Source: Neobacillus endophyticus (lineage in GTDB: Bacteria; Bacillota; Bacilli; Bacillales; Cytobacillaceae). From it: a DNA stretch of 64,000 nt. The translations under genes and the position numbers were made by a program. Each line of letters starts with the position of its first letter. Position 1 is the first letter of the stretch. Positions 34,671 through 45,498 of the stretch are shown here, one piece after another. The notes below the pieces were generated by a model, which made no database searches, was not told the origin of the DNA, and was given only the letters and a program-made list of their open reading frames with translations. The DNA lies in the NCBI RefSeq assembly GCF_013248975.1, contig NZ_JABRWH010000001.1, forward strand, positions 4,980,001 to 5,044,000, written 5' to 3'.

Positions 34671-35218
34671 GTGGCAGTTTTTGTTAGTCTATTCAATTGA
34701 TCAGTTAAGTTTGTAAATGCCTCTCTGTCGCCTGCATCCAATGCTTTGTCAATTAACTGTAGCAGCTTTTCCCTTTGGAAACGCTCAATACTGTATTGAA
34801 GCAATTGTTCTGCTACAAGACCATCTTTTTCATTTACTTGTAAGTGTTTAGGTACATAAGGGTTTTCTTCCAGAACTGCCGCATACTGATGAGCTTGGTT
34901 AGAGGCGTGAAAGTTTAGTTGGATAAAGATGTCTTCATCCCGGTTTAGCCGAATATCATGAAAGGATTTTTCAGCATCAGTTGTCATCACATTTTCCTTA
35001 TAAAAGCGAAACGGCACTTTGTCAACACAATGTGTTGACATTATCAAGCCACGGGGACAATACTGTGCTTGCTCAACAAAATGAACTTTTTCCATAAGCT
35101 GATCGTGGCTCATTAAATAGTTAAGAATCCACACACATTCTCTTCTTTTTAATTGATAATGATTTAAAAACCAGCGAATAAAGTCCTTTTTCTCGTTGAC
35201 AGAAACAGGGGTTGCCAT
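34652..35218 (-). CDS. ypiB: YpiB, UPF0302 family protein
   Basis: A 188-residue cytosolic protein of family UPF0302. The N-terminal stretch [24 protein letters not shown] is nearly the same as in B. subtilis YpiB (179 residues). Molecular function is not known. GAGGAGGG precedes the ATG; ypiA lies 35 bases upstream in the same direction. Confidence 0.9.
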   Translation of the reverse strand: MATPVSVNEKKDFIRWFLNHYQLKRRECVWILNYLMSHDQLMEKVHFVEQAQYCPRGLIMSTHCVDKVPFRFYKENVMTTDAEKSFHDIRLNRDEDIFIQLNFHASNQAHQYAAVLEENPYVPKHLQVNEKDGLVAEQLLQYSIERFQREKLLQLIDKALDAGDREAFTNLTDQLNRLTKTATKRSLQ

Positions 35219-35253
35219 AATCGTTTCCCTCCTCTGTATATTCAGCTTTCTTA

Positions 35254-36513
35254 TTATGCATCAGATAATCGTTCCAGTAAATCCATATACTCCGTATTTG
35301 ATGGATCTTCTTCTAGCAGCTGTTTAAAAATTTCGGCAGCACGGCTGCTTTTTCCTTCTTCCATTAAAAAATATCCATAATCCTGTAAAAAATCCTGATT
35401 ATTCTTAAAAAAATTATATGCAGTTTCATATTTGTCTAATGCTTTCGAATAATCCTCTATTCTTTGGTAAGCTAAAGCAGAATCCCATAAAAGCTGAGGT
35501 TCTTCATCTTCGACAATGTCAAGCCAAGATATTAAATCTAAAACATCATCAAATCTGTCCAGTTGGAAGAAAAGTTTATTCAATGTTAAAGCAGCTTCTG
35601 TAAAACCAGGGTCCAAAACAAGTGATTCACGCAGATATTTTTCTGCTTCCTCTTCTTTTCCCAGCTTGATCGCTATTTTGCCGCCGAAGAAAAATAATTC
35701 TTTATTGAAATCATCTTGTTTGATCCCGTCCTGGATAGCACGAAAACTTTCCTCAAGCTCCTCTTCTTGCTCATATGCTCTGGCAAGATATAGATATAAA
35801 GAATGATATTCAGGATCCAACGATTTTAATTCATTGAATTTCTCAATAGCAGTCCGATTATATCCTGCCTGCAGAGCGGTGAAGGCGTAGCCGAATAAAG
35901 TATTGATTTCCAGTTTCTCTTCAAGTGCCTTATCATAATAGATTAACGCTTCTTCAAAAGCTCCAGAAGCACTTAATAAGTCCGCCATCCGCTGATAAAT
36001 ATTGACACCGGCAATCTCATTTGTTTCCTCCAAAACCAATTCGTATGCGGTCATAGCCTTCTTAACTTCGCCTTGTTCACTGTAGAGTTCACCTAATGCA
36101 AAATCAATAATCTTTTCAGTCGGTAATATCTCCTTTGCTTTTAAAAGCTTCGTTTCACAGACTTCAAAAAGCCCCTGAATTTGATAGAGATCAGCAAGCA
36201 GAAGAAGCGATCGAGCATAATTTGCATCCAACTCAGAAATATTTTCTAATACAAGAATGGCTTGCTCTTCGTCTCCGGCTTCCACTAAAATTTCACCTAG
36301 CAGAACGAGCAGCTCTCCTTCTTCAGGATAAATATCTAATAAACTTTCAATCAGCTCTTTTGCTTCATCAAGAAATCCGAATTGAAACAATTCTTCTGCA
36401 AGAACAAATTTTTCTTCATGTCCCCCGCTTTTTAGTACATCATTATATTCATTTAAAGCCTCATTATGTTGGCCGTTTTCTAACATTTGAATTATTTTAT
36501 TTATTCGATCCAT
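35254..36513 (-). CDS. ypiA: YpiA, tetratricopeptide repeat protein
   Basis: A 419-residue acidic protein consisting almost wholly of TPR repeats; units such as [37 protein letters not shown] and [16 protein letters not shown] recur about every 34 residues. It probably acts as a protein-binding scaffold; the partner is unknown. ATG 36513 gives the family start [20 protein letters not shown]; the open frame extends seven codons further upstream. Confidence 0.88.
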   Translation of the reverse strand: MDRINKIIQMLENGQHNEALNEYNDVLKSGGHEEKFVLAEELFQFGFLDEAKELIESLLDIYPEEGELLVLLGEILVEAGDEEQAILVLENISELDANYARSLLLLADLYQIQGLFEVCETKLLKAKEILPTEKIIDFALGELYSEQGEVKKAMTAYELVLEETNEIAGVNIYQRMADLLSASGAFEEALIYYDKALEEKLEINTLFGYAFTALQAGYNRTAIEKFNELKSLDPEYHSLYLYLARAYEQEEELEESFRAIQDGIKQDDFNKELFFFGGKIAIKLGKEEEAEKYLRESLVLDPGFTEAALTLNKLFFQLDRFDDVLDLISWLDIVEDEEPQLLWDSALAYQRIEDYSKALDKYETAYNFFKNNQDFLQDYGYFLMEEGKSSRAAEIFKQLLEEDPSNTEYMDLLERLSDA

Positions 36514-36537
36514 TGTCCTTGACCTCTTCCCCAAAAT

Positions 36538-37461
36538 TTACAAAGAAAAAAATGCTGGAGTTCGCACCTTAACATGTTCTCCAAATCCCGGTTTAAATAA
36601 TACTGTTTTCTCTAAACGAACAATCCTGCCTTTATGAACAGTAACAACCAGTCTATCACTATGATAATGAAATAAGTGATCTTCATCAATATTCTTGATT
36701 TCGTTATCTAGATAAAATAGATTATAGCTTAATTCACTTCCAAACATTAAACTGCCCTTGGAAGGAAAAATGCCAATTTTGTTTAATATCGTGATTGGAA
36801 GTGGCTTGTTCTCCTCTAATTCCTCGTAAACTGCCGCAAGGTTTTCTTTTATTATTATATCTTTCCATTTCGACAAAATGGCCTTTTTCTCCTTCTTATG
36901 TGCGATAGAAATTATTGGTATAAGTGGACAATTGTATGGAAATAGGGAGTTCTTAATCCAGGCCCATGGAATTTTTTGCAATTCATTCGTGTCTTCCAGC
37001 TCTACAAAGATAGCTGGAATTTTTTCTTGTTTACATTTACGAACAAATGAATCTGTTAGGAGGCCGACAGGGATTTTAACACAAATGGCAAAATCAACCG
37101 GGCTGCTGTTCAAGCTCATCTTCAAAGCTGTAATTTTTTCTGATAATTCTCGTTCATACAAAACATTTACATATGTTATTAAAGTTGTACAGCCCTTCAA
37201 TAAAAATACTTCTGTTAAATATTGTTTTAATTCCGGAAAAGCACTTATAGTTGAAACTTTCGAATTCAATAGAACAAAAGTCGGGGTTAAAATAAATGGA
37301 TCTACATTCATTTTCATTAGGCGATAGTATTTAAACTGTGGTTGAATAGCGGCAATTCGTTCATCTTGAATTAACATTGAGTATTTCTTTAACGTTTTAT
37401 CTTTTAACACATTTGCATTTTCAATGATATACGCTATTTTTTCCTCACCCTTTCCACTCAT
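36538..37461 (-). CDS. Unknown protein resembling a degenerate amidohydrolase
   Basis: A 307-residue protein I do not recognise by name. Its N-terminus (AYIIENANVLKDKTLKKYSM and LIQDERIAAIQPQF) and C-terminus (FPSKGSLMFGSELSYNLFYL then a beta-rich end KGRIVRLEKTV) resemble the composite beta-sandwich of amidohydrolases such as dihydroorotase (compare the family pattern KGSL..GsDADlvl.d). The metal-binding HxH, bridging Lys, and paired His residues of the barrel are not seen, so catalysis is doubtful. AAAGGGG seven bases before ATG 37461 supports this start. It lies between aroA and ypiA, a place with no gene in B. subtilis as I recall it, and is transcribed with the aro run or just after its terminator. 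Confidence 0.6.
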   Translation of the reverse strand: MSGKGEEKIAYIIENANVLKDKTLKKYSMLIQDERIAAIQPQFKYYRLMKMNVDPFILTPTFVLLNSKVSTISAFPELKQYLTEVFLLKGCTTLITYVNVLYERELSEKITALKMSLNSSPVDFAICVKIPVGLLTDSFVRKCKQEKIPAIFVELEDTNELQKIPWAWIKNSLFPYNCPLIPIISIAHKKEKKAILSKWKDIIIKENLAAVYEELEENKPLPITILNKIGIFPSKGSLMFGSELSYNLFYLDNEIKNIDEDHLFHYHSDRLVVTVHKGRIVRLEKTVLFKPGFGEHVKVRTPAFFSL

Positions 37462-37527
37462 TTTTCAGCCCCTTTAAGACAAGCTATGTGAAAATGGCGA
37501 AAACTATGATAAGAAGGAACAAAAAAA

Positions 37528-37552
37528 AGCTGCAGGAATCCTTGCAGCTTTG
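37528..37552 (-). terminator. Terminator after the aro-his-tyr run
   Basis: Stem AAAGCTGCA / TGCAGCTTT with an inner AGG-aat-CCT, abutting the aroA stop codon; on the minus strand it is followed by TTTTTTTTG. Confidence 0.9.
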
Positions 37553-38839
37553 CTAAATAAGACTATCTAAATGAGAAAAGAAATTAGGGTAGGAAACTGA
37601 AATCGCCTCAGGCTCATCTAATGAGACTTCATTCTCACAAAGGAGGGCTGCGATCGAAAGCATCATGCCGATTCGATGGTCTCCGTGGCTTGATACTGTT
37701 CCTCCTGTTAACGCCGTTTTGCCTCTGATAATCATTCCATCATCTGTTGCTTCAATGGATGCACCCAATTTCTTTAATTCATTAACAACAGTATCAATCC
37801 GATTTGTTTCTTTTACCTTCAATTCTTCTGCATCTTTGATTAAAGTATCCCCTTCCGCCTGTGTGGCTAACAGGGCAATAATCGGGATTTCATCAATAAG
37901 TTTTGGAATCAATTCCCCTTCAATAACTGTGCCTTTTAGATTGGAAGTTTTTATAACAATGTCCCCAACAGGTTCAAATGAGTCATCCCCCATCGAAATA
38001 ATTTCGATTTTGGCTCCCATTTGTCTCATAACTTCAATGATCCCAGTTCGTGTCGGATTTAAGCCGACATTTTTCAGCACAATTTCGCTATTGGGAATAA
38101 TAGCTCCGGCAACTAGAAAAAAGGCTGCAGAAGATATATCTCCAGGAACATGTATACTTTGAGCTGTCAGTCTTTGGCCCCCACTTACCGTTATTACACC
38201 ATTTTCATTTTGGATTTCTCCACCAAATTTACGAATCATTCTTTCCGTATGATCCCGTGTGGCAGCCGGCTCGATAATTGTCGATACACCTTCAGCTTGA
38301 AGCCCAGCTAAGATAAGCGCTGATTTAACCTGGGCACTCGCAACAGGCAATTCATATTGAATAGGTGACAACTTTCCGCCCCGAATAGAAATCGGGGTAA
38401 AGGATCCGTTTTCCCGACCATCAATTACGGCCCCCATCTTTGCTAAAGGAGCCGTTACCCTTGTCATAGGTCTTTTGCCGATTGAGTGATCACCAATTAA
38501 AGAAGAGAAAAAAGGCCTGCCGGCTAAAATTCCGAGTAGTAACCGAATGGTTGTTCCTGAATTTCCTACATCAAGGATTTCATTCGACTCCTTTAGGCCT
38601 GAAAAGCCATTTCCATTTATAAATAGTTCATTTTCATTCTCCTCAATCATTACCCCTAGCTTACGGAAACAAGATATTGTACTTAAACAATCATCTCCAG
38701 GCAGGAAGTTGGTTACCCGTGTTTGTCCATGTGCAATAGATCCAAACATAACAGAGCGATGAGAGATTGATTTGTCCCCAGGAACCGATAATTCTCCTGA
38801 TAATTTCTTAATATTCGTTTTTAATGTCAATAACGCCAT
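37553..38839 (-). CDS. aroA: EPSP synthase (aroA; aroE in B. subtilis)
   Basis: A 428-residue 3-phosphoshikimate 1-carboxyvinyltransferase. Motifs: [14 protein letters not shown] near the N-terminus, the PEP-binding [28 protein letters not shown], and [18 protein letters not shown] (catalytic Asp). It makes EPSP, the precursor of chorismate. Final gene of the aromatic supraoperon, 24 bases after tyrA. Confidence 0.97.
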   Translation of the reverse strand: MALLTLKTNIKKLSGELSVPGDKSISHRSVMFGSIAHGQTRVTNFLPGDDCLSTISCFRKLGVMIEENENELFINGNGFSGLKESNEILDVGNSGTTIRLLLGILAGRPFFSSLIGDHSIGKRPMTRVTAPLAKMGAVIDGRENGSFTPISIRGGKLSPIQYELPVASAQVKSALILAGLQAEGVSTIIEPAATRDHTERMIRKFGGEIQNENGVITVSGGQRLTAQSIHVPGDISSAAFFLVAGAIIPNSEIVLKNVGLNPTRTGIIEVMRQMGAKIEIISMGDDSFEPVGDIVIKTSNLKGTVIEGELIPKLIDEIPIIALLATQAEGDTLIKDAEELKVKETNRIDTVVNELKKLGASIEATDDGMIIRGKTALTGGTVSSHGDHRIGMMLSIAALLCENEVSLDEPEAISVSYPNFFSHLDSLI

Positions 38840-38863
38840 TTCATCACCTACGTGTCCATCATT

Positions 38864-39970
38864 TTAAGCGCCATTAGATGTGGCATAGTTAGTATGGGAA
38901 AGAATGCATCGATCCGCACGCTGTCTATCTTCTTCTGTTTGAAAGCTAATGACCAGCACACCATTGATATCTTCCCGTGTTTCTAAAATACGAATATTGG
39001 TAATACTGATTCTTTCATTTGCCAAATATCCGGTAATTTCCGAAATCACACCAGGATAGTCGGGAACATCAACATATAAATCATAAAAAGCTGGAATCGC
39101 TCCTTTTTCTTTAACAGGAAGACCATCTCGAAATTGTTTTGCCTGGTGAAAATAGTTAAAAATTTCATGCCCCTCACCAAATTTAAGCAATTGTATAACG
39201 CTATTCATTTCCTCTTGCCATTGATTAAGAAGGTCAATTAAATTTTCACGATTATGCAAAAGAATATCCTTCCACATATCTGGGCTGCTTGAAGCTATTC
39301 TTGTTATATCACGGAACCCTCCCGCAGCAAGACGCGGAATCAGTCCATCAGTATCTGCCAATTTTTCAGTTTGTCGAACAATGGAAGCAGCAATTATATG
39401 AGGAAAATGACTTACAATTCCTGTCAAATAATCGTGGTTTTCTGGTGAAATAGTTAAAAATTTCGCATTGGTTCCCTTTAACCATTCTTTCAGTAAGTCT
39501 ACTTTTCCTTTTTCCACCACTTCATCAGGAGTAAGAAGGTAAAAAGCATTCTCGAACAAAATATCTTTTGCAGCAGTAACACCACTTTTGTGAGATCCGG
39601 CCATTGGATGTCCTCCAATAAAAGCAATTCCCTGCTTTGTTAAACTGCTTGCATTTTCAACAATAATCTTTTTTGTACTTCCTGTATCTGTTACGATCAC
39701 ATCCGGCTTTAATGAAAGCTTGGATAAATCCGCGATAATGGATTCTGTGTCTGTCACAGGTGCTGAAATAATGATTAAGTCAGCATCCTCTGCTCCTGTT
39801 TCGATACTTACAACTGAATCATCGATTACACCGAGCATTTTAGCAAGTCGCACTTGCTCACTATTTATATCAAAACCAATAATTATTGCTTCAGGATGCT
39901 CTTTTCTTATGCAAAGAGCTAAAGAACCGCCGATTAAGCCTAAGCCTATGACGAAAATTCGGCCTTTCAA
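38864..39970 (-). CDS. tyrA: Prephenate dehydrogenase TyrA
   Basis: A 368-residue NAD-dependent enzyme converting prephenate to 4-hydroxyphenylpyruvate for tyrosine. Rossmann loop VIGLGLIGGSLAL, catalytic region GGHPMAGSHKSGVTAA and SHFPHIIAASIV, and a C-terminal ACT domain (YDLYVDVPDYPGVISEI) for tyrosine feedback. It sits between hisC and aroA as in B. subtilis. Confidence 0.96.
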   Translation of the reverse strand: MKGRIFVIGLGLIGGSLALCIRKEHPEAIIIGFDINSEQVRLAKMLGVIDDSVVSIETGAEDADLIIISAPVTDTESIIADLSKLSLKPDVIVTDTGSTKKIIVENASSLTKQGIAFIGGHPMAGSHKSGVTAAKDILFENAFYLLTPDEVVEKGKVDLLKEWLKGTNAKFLTISPENHDYLTGIVSHFPHIIAASIVRQTEKLADTDGLIPRLAAGGFRDITRIASSSPDMWKDILLHNRENLIDLLNQWQEEMNSVIQLLKFGEGHEIFNYFHQAKQFRDGLPVKEKGAIPAFYDLYVDVPDYPGVISEITGYLANERISITNIRILETREDINGVLVISFQTEEDRQRADRCILSHTNYATSNGA

Positions 39971-39981
39971 ATAGACTCCCC

Positions 39982-41091
39982 CTACATCTCTACACGCTGC
40001 TGTTTTAATTCTGTAAGGAAATTACCCAGCGCTTTTAATACTCCTTCATTTTGCTCTTGAGAGCCAACGGTGATTCTTACCGATGTCGGAAAACCGAGCG
40101 CTTTTCCTGAACGAACAATATATCCCTTTTCAAGTAAATATTGGAACACCCGATCCCCATCTACTTTGAAATCAATTAAGATGAAATTTGTTTGTGAAGG
40201 ATAATAATCTAACTGGTTTTGTTCGCAAAAATCATAAAATAATTGTAAACCTTGTCGATTTTCCCTCTTGCAATTTTCGATGAAATTTTGATCCTCAATT
40301 GCATTAGCAGCAGCCAGTTGACCTAACGAATTAACATTAAATGGTTCTCTCGCAGGTTCAAGCGCTTTAATGATTTCACGATTAGCAATGCCATATCCTA
40401 CCCTTAAAGATGCCAGTCCGTATATCTTTGAAAAAGTCCTTAAAACAATTAAATTTTGATATTTCCGGGTAAGGTCGATAGAATCATAGTAATCGTCAGC
40501 TGCAACATATTCATAATAAGCTTCATCAAGTACAACAAGAATATGTGATGGCACTTTTTCTAAGAATGGGATTAATTTATTTTCCGGTATATATGTACCA
40601 GTAGGATTATTGGGACTACAAACCCAAATCACGTTTGTCTGTTCATCAATAGCTGCAAGCATGCCCTCCAAATCGTGCCCTCCATTAACAAGTGGAACTT
40701 CCTTGATAATGGCTCCTTCAATCACAGCATTATGGCGATATTGAGAAAAAGTCGGAGTAGCCATTATGGTGCTTGCATTTGGATGAAGCAAAGATCTTGA
40801 AATAATTTGGATCAGATTGTCTGAACCATTTCCAAAGATCAATTCTTCCTCATTTACCTGTAAAAAAGCAGCCAGCTTTTCTCTTAAATTAGAAGCATAT
40901 CCATCAGGATATATCTCGAGACCATTTAATTCTTCTTTTAAAGCATTACGTACTTTAATCGAACAGCCAAAAGGGTTTTCATTGGAGGCAAGTTTAACAA
41001 TTTGCTCCAAATTATATTGTTTTTTCACTGATTCAATAGATTTTCCCGGCTGATAAGGAGTTAGCGTTAATAACTGATCTTTCCATCTCAT
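39982..41091 (-). CDS. hisC: Histidinol-phosphate / aromatic aminotransferase HisC
   Basis: A 369-residue PLP enzyme of the HisC family. Visible are KLASNENPFGCS, the PLP pocket CSPNNPTGTYIP, and the lysine in RTFSKIYGLASLRVGYG. In B. subtilis this hisC serves both histidine synthesis and transamination of phenylpyruvate and 4-hydroxyphenylpyruvate, which explains its place among aromatic genes. ATG 41091 has GTGAGG four bases upstream; an ATG seven codons further is less well placed. The trp genes that precede hisC in B. subtilis are absent. Confidence 0.95.
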   Translation of the reverse strand: MRWKDQLLTLTPYQPGKSIESVKKQYNLEQIVKLASNENPFGCSIKVRNALKEELNGLEIYPDGYASNLREKLAAFLQVNEEELIFGNGSDNLIQIISRSLLHPNASTIMATPTFSQYRHNAVIEGAIIKEVPLVNGGHDLEGMLAAIDEQTNVIWVCSPNNPTGTYIPENKLIPFLEKVPSHILVVLDEAYYEYVAADDYYDSIDLTRKYQNLIVLRTFSKIYGLASLRVGYGIANREIIKALEPAREPFNVNSLGQLAAANAIEDQNFIENCKRENRQGLQLFYDFCEQNQLDYYPSQTNFILIDFKVDGDRVFQYLLEKGYIVRSGKALGFPTSVRITVGSQEQNEGVLKALGNFLTELKQQRVEM

Positions 41092-41127
41092 TTTCCTCAC
41101 TCCATTCCACATTTTTATTGAAATTGT

Positions 41128-41502
41128 TTATAATGACATTCTATTGCCCAAATCCGGTCTAAGCTTGATTGCCTCGTTTAAATAAACATGAACGATTTCT
41201 TCTTGCGCTAAATCTGTATTTACATGAATCATAAATCTGATACACATTTTTAAAGAATTGGAAACTGGAATTTCTTGCATGCACATAACTGGTACATATG
41301 TCCAATCTGCAAAATTGCGTAATGCTTTTGCCGGAAAAGTTGCATTAAGATCATCTGTAGTTGAAATAAAAACAGATGCGACGGAATCCGGCTGGATCTG
41401 GTTAACATCAATGATCTTTGCCAAAAGCTCCTCAGCCGCAGAGATTATAGCCTCTTCTGTATTGATTGCTACAGTCGTCGCTCCTCTCACCCCTCTGATC
41501 AT
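41128..41502 (-). CDS. aroH: Chorismate mutase AroH
   Basis: A 124-residue monofunctional AroH-type chorismate mutase (trimeric pseudo-alpha-beta barrel). Active-site residues are in RGVRGATTV (Arg7), PAKALRNFADW and MCIRFMIHVNTD (Arg90 region). It converts chorismate to prephenate. The ATG at 41502 overlaps the aroB stop by four bases and has AAAGGAG eight bases upstream; the open frame extends eight codons further without need. Confidence 0.95.
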   Translation of the reverse strand: MIRGVRGATTVAINTEEAIISAAEELLAKIIDVNQIQPDSVASVFISTTDDLNATFPAKALRNFADWTYVPVMCMQEIPVSNSLKMCIRFMIHVNTDLAQEEIVHVYLNEAIKLRPDLGNRMSL

Positions 41503-42587
41503 GATATATCTCCTTTCAAATAACAATTAATCTTTTCCAATAGTAAGGAATCCGATATTTTCTTGAGAACAGGTTCTCCTACCTGCTCCAGCAAGACAAA
41601 TCGCACAGATTCTCCGATTGACTTTTTATCCTGTTTCATTCTGCTAATTAAAGCATCAACAGCCAATTGGCTAGGAATCTTCGTTTGATAGCCTAAGCTC
41701 TCAACCCATGAAATAAATTTATCCAAATCAAATGACAAATTCAACAGTTCCTGGCTAACCTTTAAAGCGAAAATCATACCGATCATAACCGATTCCCCAT
41801 GCGTGAAATTTCCGTATCCCATTTCCGCTTCGATCGCATGGCCTAATGTATGACCAAAATTTAAATAAGCCCGAATGCCTGCTTCCTTTTCGTCGCGGCT
41901 TACAAATTCATTTTTAATCCGGATGCCTTTCTGGAGAAATTCTGACAACTGGTCAAAAGTAAGTTCATCCAGATGATGGATATTTGTATATAGCCATTCA
42001 TAAAAATCAGCATCAAAGATTAGAGCATGCTTAATCACTTCTGCAAATCCAGAACGGATTTCCTGCTTCGAAAGTGTTTTCAGCCAGTTTAAATCATAAA
42101 ATACTGCTTCCGGTTGATGGAATGCTCCGATCATATTTTTTCCAAGAGGATGATTAATGGCAACTTTCCCTCCCACAGCACTATCATGGGCTAAAATAGT
42201 TGTCGGGATTTGAATAAACGAAATACCGCGCATATATGAAGCCGCCACAAAGCCCGATAAATCGCCAACTGCCCCACCGCCAAATGACAAAATAACAGAA
42301 TGCCTATCAAGACGGTTCTCTAATGCTGCCGAACATGCATTATAATATACCTCGAACGTCTTGGCTTTTTCACCACCTGGGGCTGTAAAAACAGCAGGAT
42401 TCCAGGGTTTTAAAGCAGTTAGCAACTCTCCAAGGTGAAGAGCAGCAACTGTTTCATCAGTGATCACCAAAATTTTCGTTAAATTAGGAAGTCGATTCGT
42501 TAAAAAGGCAGGGATTTCTTTCGTTACGCCTTCCCCGAGAAAAACATTATAGTTTTTAGACTCTGTTTCGATATGAATCGTTTCCAT
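41499..42587 (-). CDS. aroB: 3-dehydroquinate synthase AroB
   Basis: A 362-residue NAD- and metal-dependent cyclase, second step of the shikimate pathway. Gly-rich SFGGGAVGDLSGFVAASYMRG, metal ligands in RSGFAEVIKHALIFD, LNFGHTLGHAIE and GYGNFTHGESV. Start overlaps the aroC stop by one base (TAATG), so translation is coupled. Confidence 0.96.
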   Translation of the reverse strand: METIHIETESKNYNVFLGEGVTKEIPAFLTNRLPNLTKILVITDETVAALHLGELLTALKPWNPAVFTAPGGEKAKTFEVYYNACSAALENRLDRHSVILSFGGGAVGDLSGFVAASYMRGISFIQIPTTILAHDSAVGGKVAINHPLGKNMIGAFHQPEAVFYDLNWLKTLSKQEIRSGFAEVIKHALIFDADFYEWLYTNIHHLDELTFDQLSEFLQKGIRIKNEFVSRDEKEAGIRAYLNFGHTLGHAIEAEMGYGNFTHGESVMIGMIFALKVSQELLNLSFDLDKFISWVESLGYQTKIPSQLAVDALISRMKQDKKSIGESVRFVLLEQVGEPVLKKISDSLLLEKINCYLKGDIS

Positions 42588-43765
42588 TAAAATTCCCTCG
42601 CATATTCGCGCTGCCTTCTAATTTCTTCAGCAAACGTTTCAAAGCGGTCACTGTAAAATTGATCCACCAATGCACTTGCAAGCTCCCAAGCGACAACATT
42701 CTCTGCAACAACCGCTGCTGCTGGGACGGCACAGCTGTCTGACCGCTCAATACTTGCTGCAAAAGGCTCTTTAGTCTCAATATCCACGCTCATTAATGGC
42801 TTGTAAAGGGTAGGGATCGGTTTCATGACTCCACGGACGATAATCGGCATTCCTGTGGTCATTCCGCCTTCAAATCCGCCCAGGCGATTCGTTTTCCTGT
42901 AAAAACCCTGTTCATCACTCCAGAGAATCTCATCATGGACTTCACTGCCTGGAATTCTTGCTGCATCAAATCCGATTCCGAATTCGACTCCTTTAAAGGC
43001 ATTGATACTTACAATGGCTGCAGCCAATTTCGCATCTAATTTGCGGTCATAATGTACATAACTGCCTACTCCTACAGGCATTCCTGTTACCATTACTTCC
43101 ACTATTCCACCAATGGAATCTCCATTTTTCTTCGCATCGTCAATGGCGTTCATCATTTCCTTCTCTGCAGCAGAATCTACGGTACGGACCGGTGAATTCT
43201 CACTGCGTTCCTTGATGGCTTCTAAAGTAAGAGATGGATCTGACTTTGCTTTTATTCCTGCAATATCAACCACATATCCGACAATATCAATTCCAACTAA
43301 TGATAAAAGTTTCTTTGCAACGGCGCCAGCAGCTACACGGACTGTCGTTTCCCGAGCAGAAGAACGTTCAAGCACATTTCTCATATCTCGGTGGCCGTAT
43401 TTCAACGCACCATTAAGGTCCGCATGCCCAGGACGCGCCCTTGTTACTTTTCTTTTAATCTCTTCTTCTTCGCCTTCTTCAAGGGTTTCCGCGCCCATAA
43501 TTTTTGTCCAATGTTTCCAATCATTATTTTCTACCACAAGGGCAACAGGTGAACCAAGAGTGTAACCGTGACGAACTCCTGATGTAATTTCCACTGTATC
43601 TTTTTCTATTTGCATTCTTCTTCCACGACCATAACCTTGTTGCCTTCTTGAAAGCTCCACATTAATTTCCTCCGCTGCCAGCGGCATTCCTGCTGGTAAG
43701 CCTTCTAAAATGGTTGTTAATATCGGTCCGTGTGATTCTCCTGCTGTCAAGTACCTTAAAACCAT
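42587..43765 (-). CDS. aroC: Chorismate synthase (aroC; aroF in B. subtilis)
   Basis: A 392-residue FMN-dependent lyase making chorismate from EPSP. Signatures [53 protein letters not shown] and [13 protein letters not shown] are present. First gene of the aromatic run. In B. subtilis cheR lies between ndk and this gene; here there is only a terminator and promoter space. Confidence 0.97.
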   Translation of the reverse strand: MVLRYLTAGESHGPILTTILEGLPAGMPLAAEEINVELSRRQQGYGRGRRMQIEKDTVEITSGVRHGYTLGSPVALVVENNDWKHWTKIMGAETLEEGEEEEIKRKVTRARPGHADLNGALKYGHRDMRNVLERSSARETTVRVAAGAVAKKLLSLVGIDIVGYVVDIAGIKAKSDPSLTLEAIKERSENSPVRTVDSAAEKEMMNAIDDAKKNGDSIGGIVEVMVTGMPVGVGSYVHYDRKLDAKLAAAIVSINAFKGVEFGIGFDAARIPGSEVHDEILWSDEQGFYRKTNRLGGFEGGMTTGMPIIVRGVMKPIPTLYKPLMSVDIETKEPFAASIERSDSCAVPAAAVVAENVVAWELASALVDQFYSDRFETFAEEIRRQREYAREF

Positions 43766-43881
43766 TCTCTTTCCCCCTTCAACTCATTAAAGAATTATGT
43801 ATCAATATAACATATCATGCTCATTTAGCCTAGTAGGACAATTCAGAAAAGAATAAATTATTTTTTTGAAATCGTATACAA

Positions 43882-43911
43882 AAAAGCACTTGTTTAATTA
43901 CAAGTGCTTTT
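43882..43911 (-). terminator. ndk terminator
   Basis: 12-bp perfect stem AAAAGCACTTGT / ACAAGTGCTTTT with a 6-base loop, ten bases after the ndk stop. T tracts on both strands. Confidence 0.9.
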
Positions 43912-43920
43912 GATCAAAAA

Positions 43921-44367
43921 TTAATAAATCCAACCATTCATTAATTTGGAGTAATCTACCAATTCCGTATTTTTAAAGAATAAGTTAATTTCACGTTCTG
44001 CACTGGCTGGAGAGTCGGAGCCATGAATAACATTTTTACCTACTGTCAAGCCAAAATCCCCGCGAATGGTTCCAGGTGCTGCATCTTTAGGATTGGTTGA
44101 ACCCATCATTTGTCTTGCTGTTGCAATGACGTTCTCACCTTCCCATACCATTGCAAAAACTGGACCTGAAGTAATGAAATCAACTAATTCGCCGAAAAAC
44201 GGGCGTTCTTTATGTTCACCGTAATGTTCCTGTGCCAGTTCTGTTGGGATGCTCATTAATTTTGCTCCAACCAATTGAAAGCCTTTTCTTTCGAAACGAC
44301 CAACAATTTCACCAATTAAATTGCGTTGTACCCCATCCGGTTTAACCATTAAAAATGTTCTCTCCAT
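43921..44367 (-). CDS. ndk: Nucleoside diphosphate kinase Ndk
   Basis: A 148-residue kinase transferring phosphate between nucleotides through a phosphohistidine. The start [16 protein letters not shown] is typical, and the active-site His is in [18 protein letters not shown]. The open frame extends 30 codons upstream but ATG 44367 has GGAG at normal distance and gives the family length. Confidence 0.97.
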   Translation of the reverse strand: MERTFLMVKPDGVQRNLIGEIVGRFERKGFQLVGAKLMSIPTELAQEHYGEHKERPFFGELVDFITSGPVFAMVWEGENVIATARQMMGSTNPKDAAPGTIRGDFGLTVGKNVIHGSDSPASAEREINLFFKNTELVDYSKLMNGWIY

Positions 44368-44477
44368 GAATTCCACTCCTAATTCGATATGTATAATTAT
44401 TGTCTTGTTGACAATCCACGAAAATGTTAACATTTTTTTGATTATTATGCAAGGCATTCCAATAGAGAGACTGGCAC

Positions 44478-45440
44478 TTAAAATTTTCTTCTACCAATAA
44501 ATTTGGCAATATCTCTTAATGACCTTTTTACTTTATTTTCAGGAAGCTCCTCCAGAACGGTAAGTGCTTTACTTAAATATCGATCGCTTAAAGAGATAGA
44601 TTTTTCAATTGAACCTGATTTTTTAATAAGGGAAATAATATTAGCTATTTCAAACGGAGACATATGTTCATTAACTTTTTCGATTTCCTTTCGGATGCTC
44701 AGATTTTCCATCGCAAAAAGGGCAGGCGCAGTAATATTTCCTTGCAACAGGTCACTTCCAGCAGGCTTTCCCAGCTCTTTTTCAGTGGCTGTAAAATCTA
44801 AAATGTCATCAATAATTTGAAAGGACATACCCACATAATAGCCAAAGAGATATAATTTTTTATGAACAGCTTCTTCAACGCCGGCAGCAATGGCACCCAA
44901 CTGACAGCTGGCAGCAATTAGTAAGGCTGTTTTTCTTTTAATTCTTCTAAGATAATCTCGCAGATTTTGATTGAAACGGTATTTGTCTTTTATTTGTTGT
45001 ATTTCTCCGATAGCCACTTCAACAATTGTATTCGCCAAAATTTTATGGGCAGAAGGGCGCTTAATATTTGTCATCAATTCAAGCGCTAATGCAAAAACAA
45101 AATCACCCGTGTACATGGCAGTCTTGTTATCCCATTTGGCTTTCACAGTCGGCTGGCCTCTGCGAAGATCTGCATCATCAATTACATCATCATGAACGAG
45201 TGATGCCATATGTATAAGTTCCAATGCTACCGCTACATTCTTCATTACATTAATATCATAATGACCAAATTTACCAGCAAGCAAAACAAAAACAGGACGA
45301 ATTCTTTTTCCTCCGGCTTGTAATGTATGCATTGAAGCTTGCTTCAAAAGAAGAGACTCTGATTGTAGTGTCTCTTCCAGATTTTTCTCTATAATGTTAA
45401 TATCCGAATTCAAAAATGAATACATCATTTTTAATTTCAT
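44478..45440 (-). CDS. hepT: Heptaprenyl diphosphate synthase component II HepT
   Basis: A 320-residue long-chain prenyltransferase subunit making the C35 side chain of menaquinone with HepS. First Asp-rich motif [12 protein letters not shown] and second [15 protein letters not shown], with [14 protein letters not shown] for diphosphate binding. Catalytic chain of the two-component enzyme. Third gene of hepS-menG-hepT. Confidence 0.95.
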   Translation of the reverse strand: MKLKMMYSFLNSDINIIEKNLEETLQSESLLLKQASMHTLQAGGKRIRPVFVLLAGKFGHYDINVMKNVAVALELIHMASLVHDDVIDDADLRRGQPTVKAKWDNKTAMYTGDFVFALALELMTNIKRPSAHKILANTIVEVAIGEIQQIKDKYRFNQNLRDYLRRIKRKTALLIAASCQLGAIAAGVEEAVHKKLYLFGYYVGMSFQIIDDILDFTATEKELGKPAGSDLLQGNITAPALFAMENLSIRKEIEKVNEHMSPFEIANIISLIKKSGSIEKSISLSDRYLSKALTVLEELPENKVKRSLRDIAKFIGRRKF

Positions 45441-45498
45441 TTGTATTCACCCAGCTTTTCATCCCGTCTTTGTTCTAAATATCGTCCCATATAGGACA

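Noticed and set aside
38547..38762. Plus-strand frames over aroA and elsewhere in the minus-strand operons
   Set aside because: All overlap clearly identified genes and lack start signals.
43113..43565. 150-codon open frame antisense to chorismate synthase
   Set aside because: Shadow of the high-bias coding strand; no ribosome binding site and Ser/Phe-rich antisense composition.
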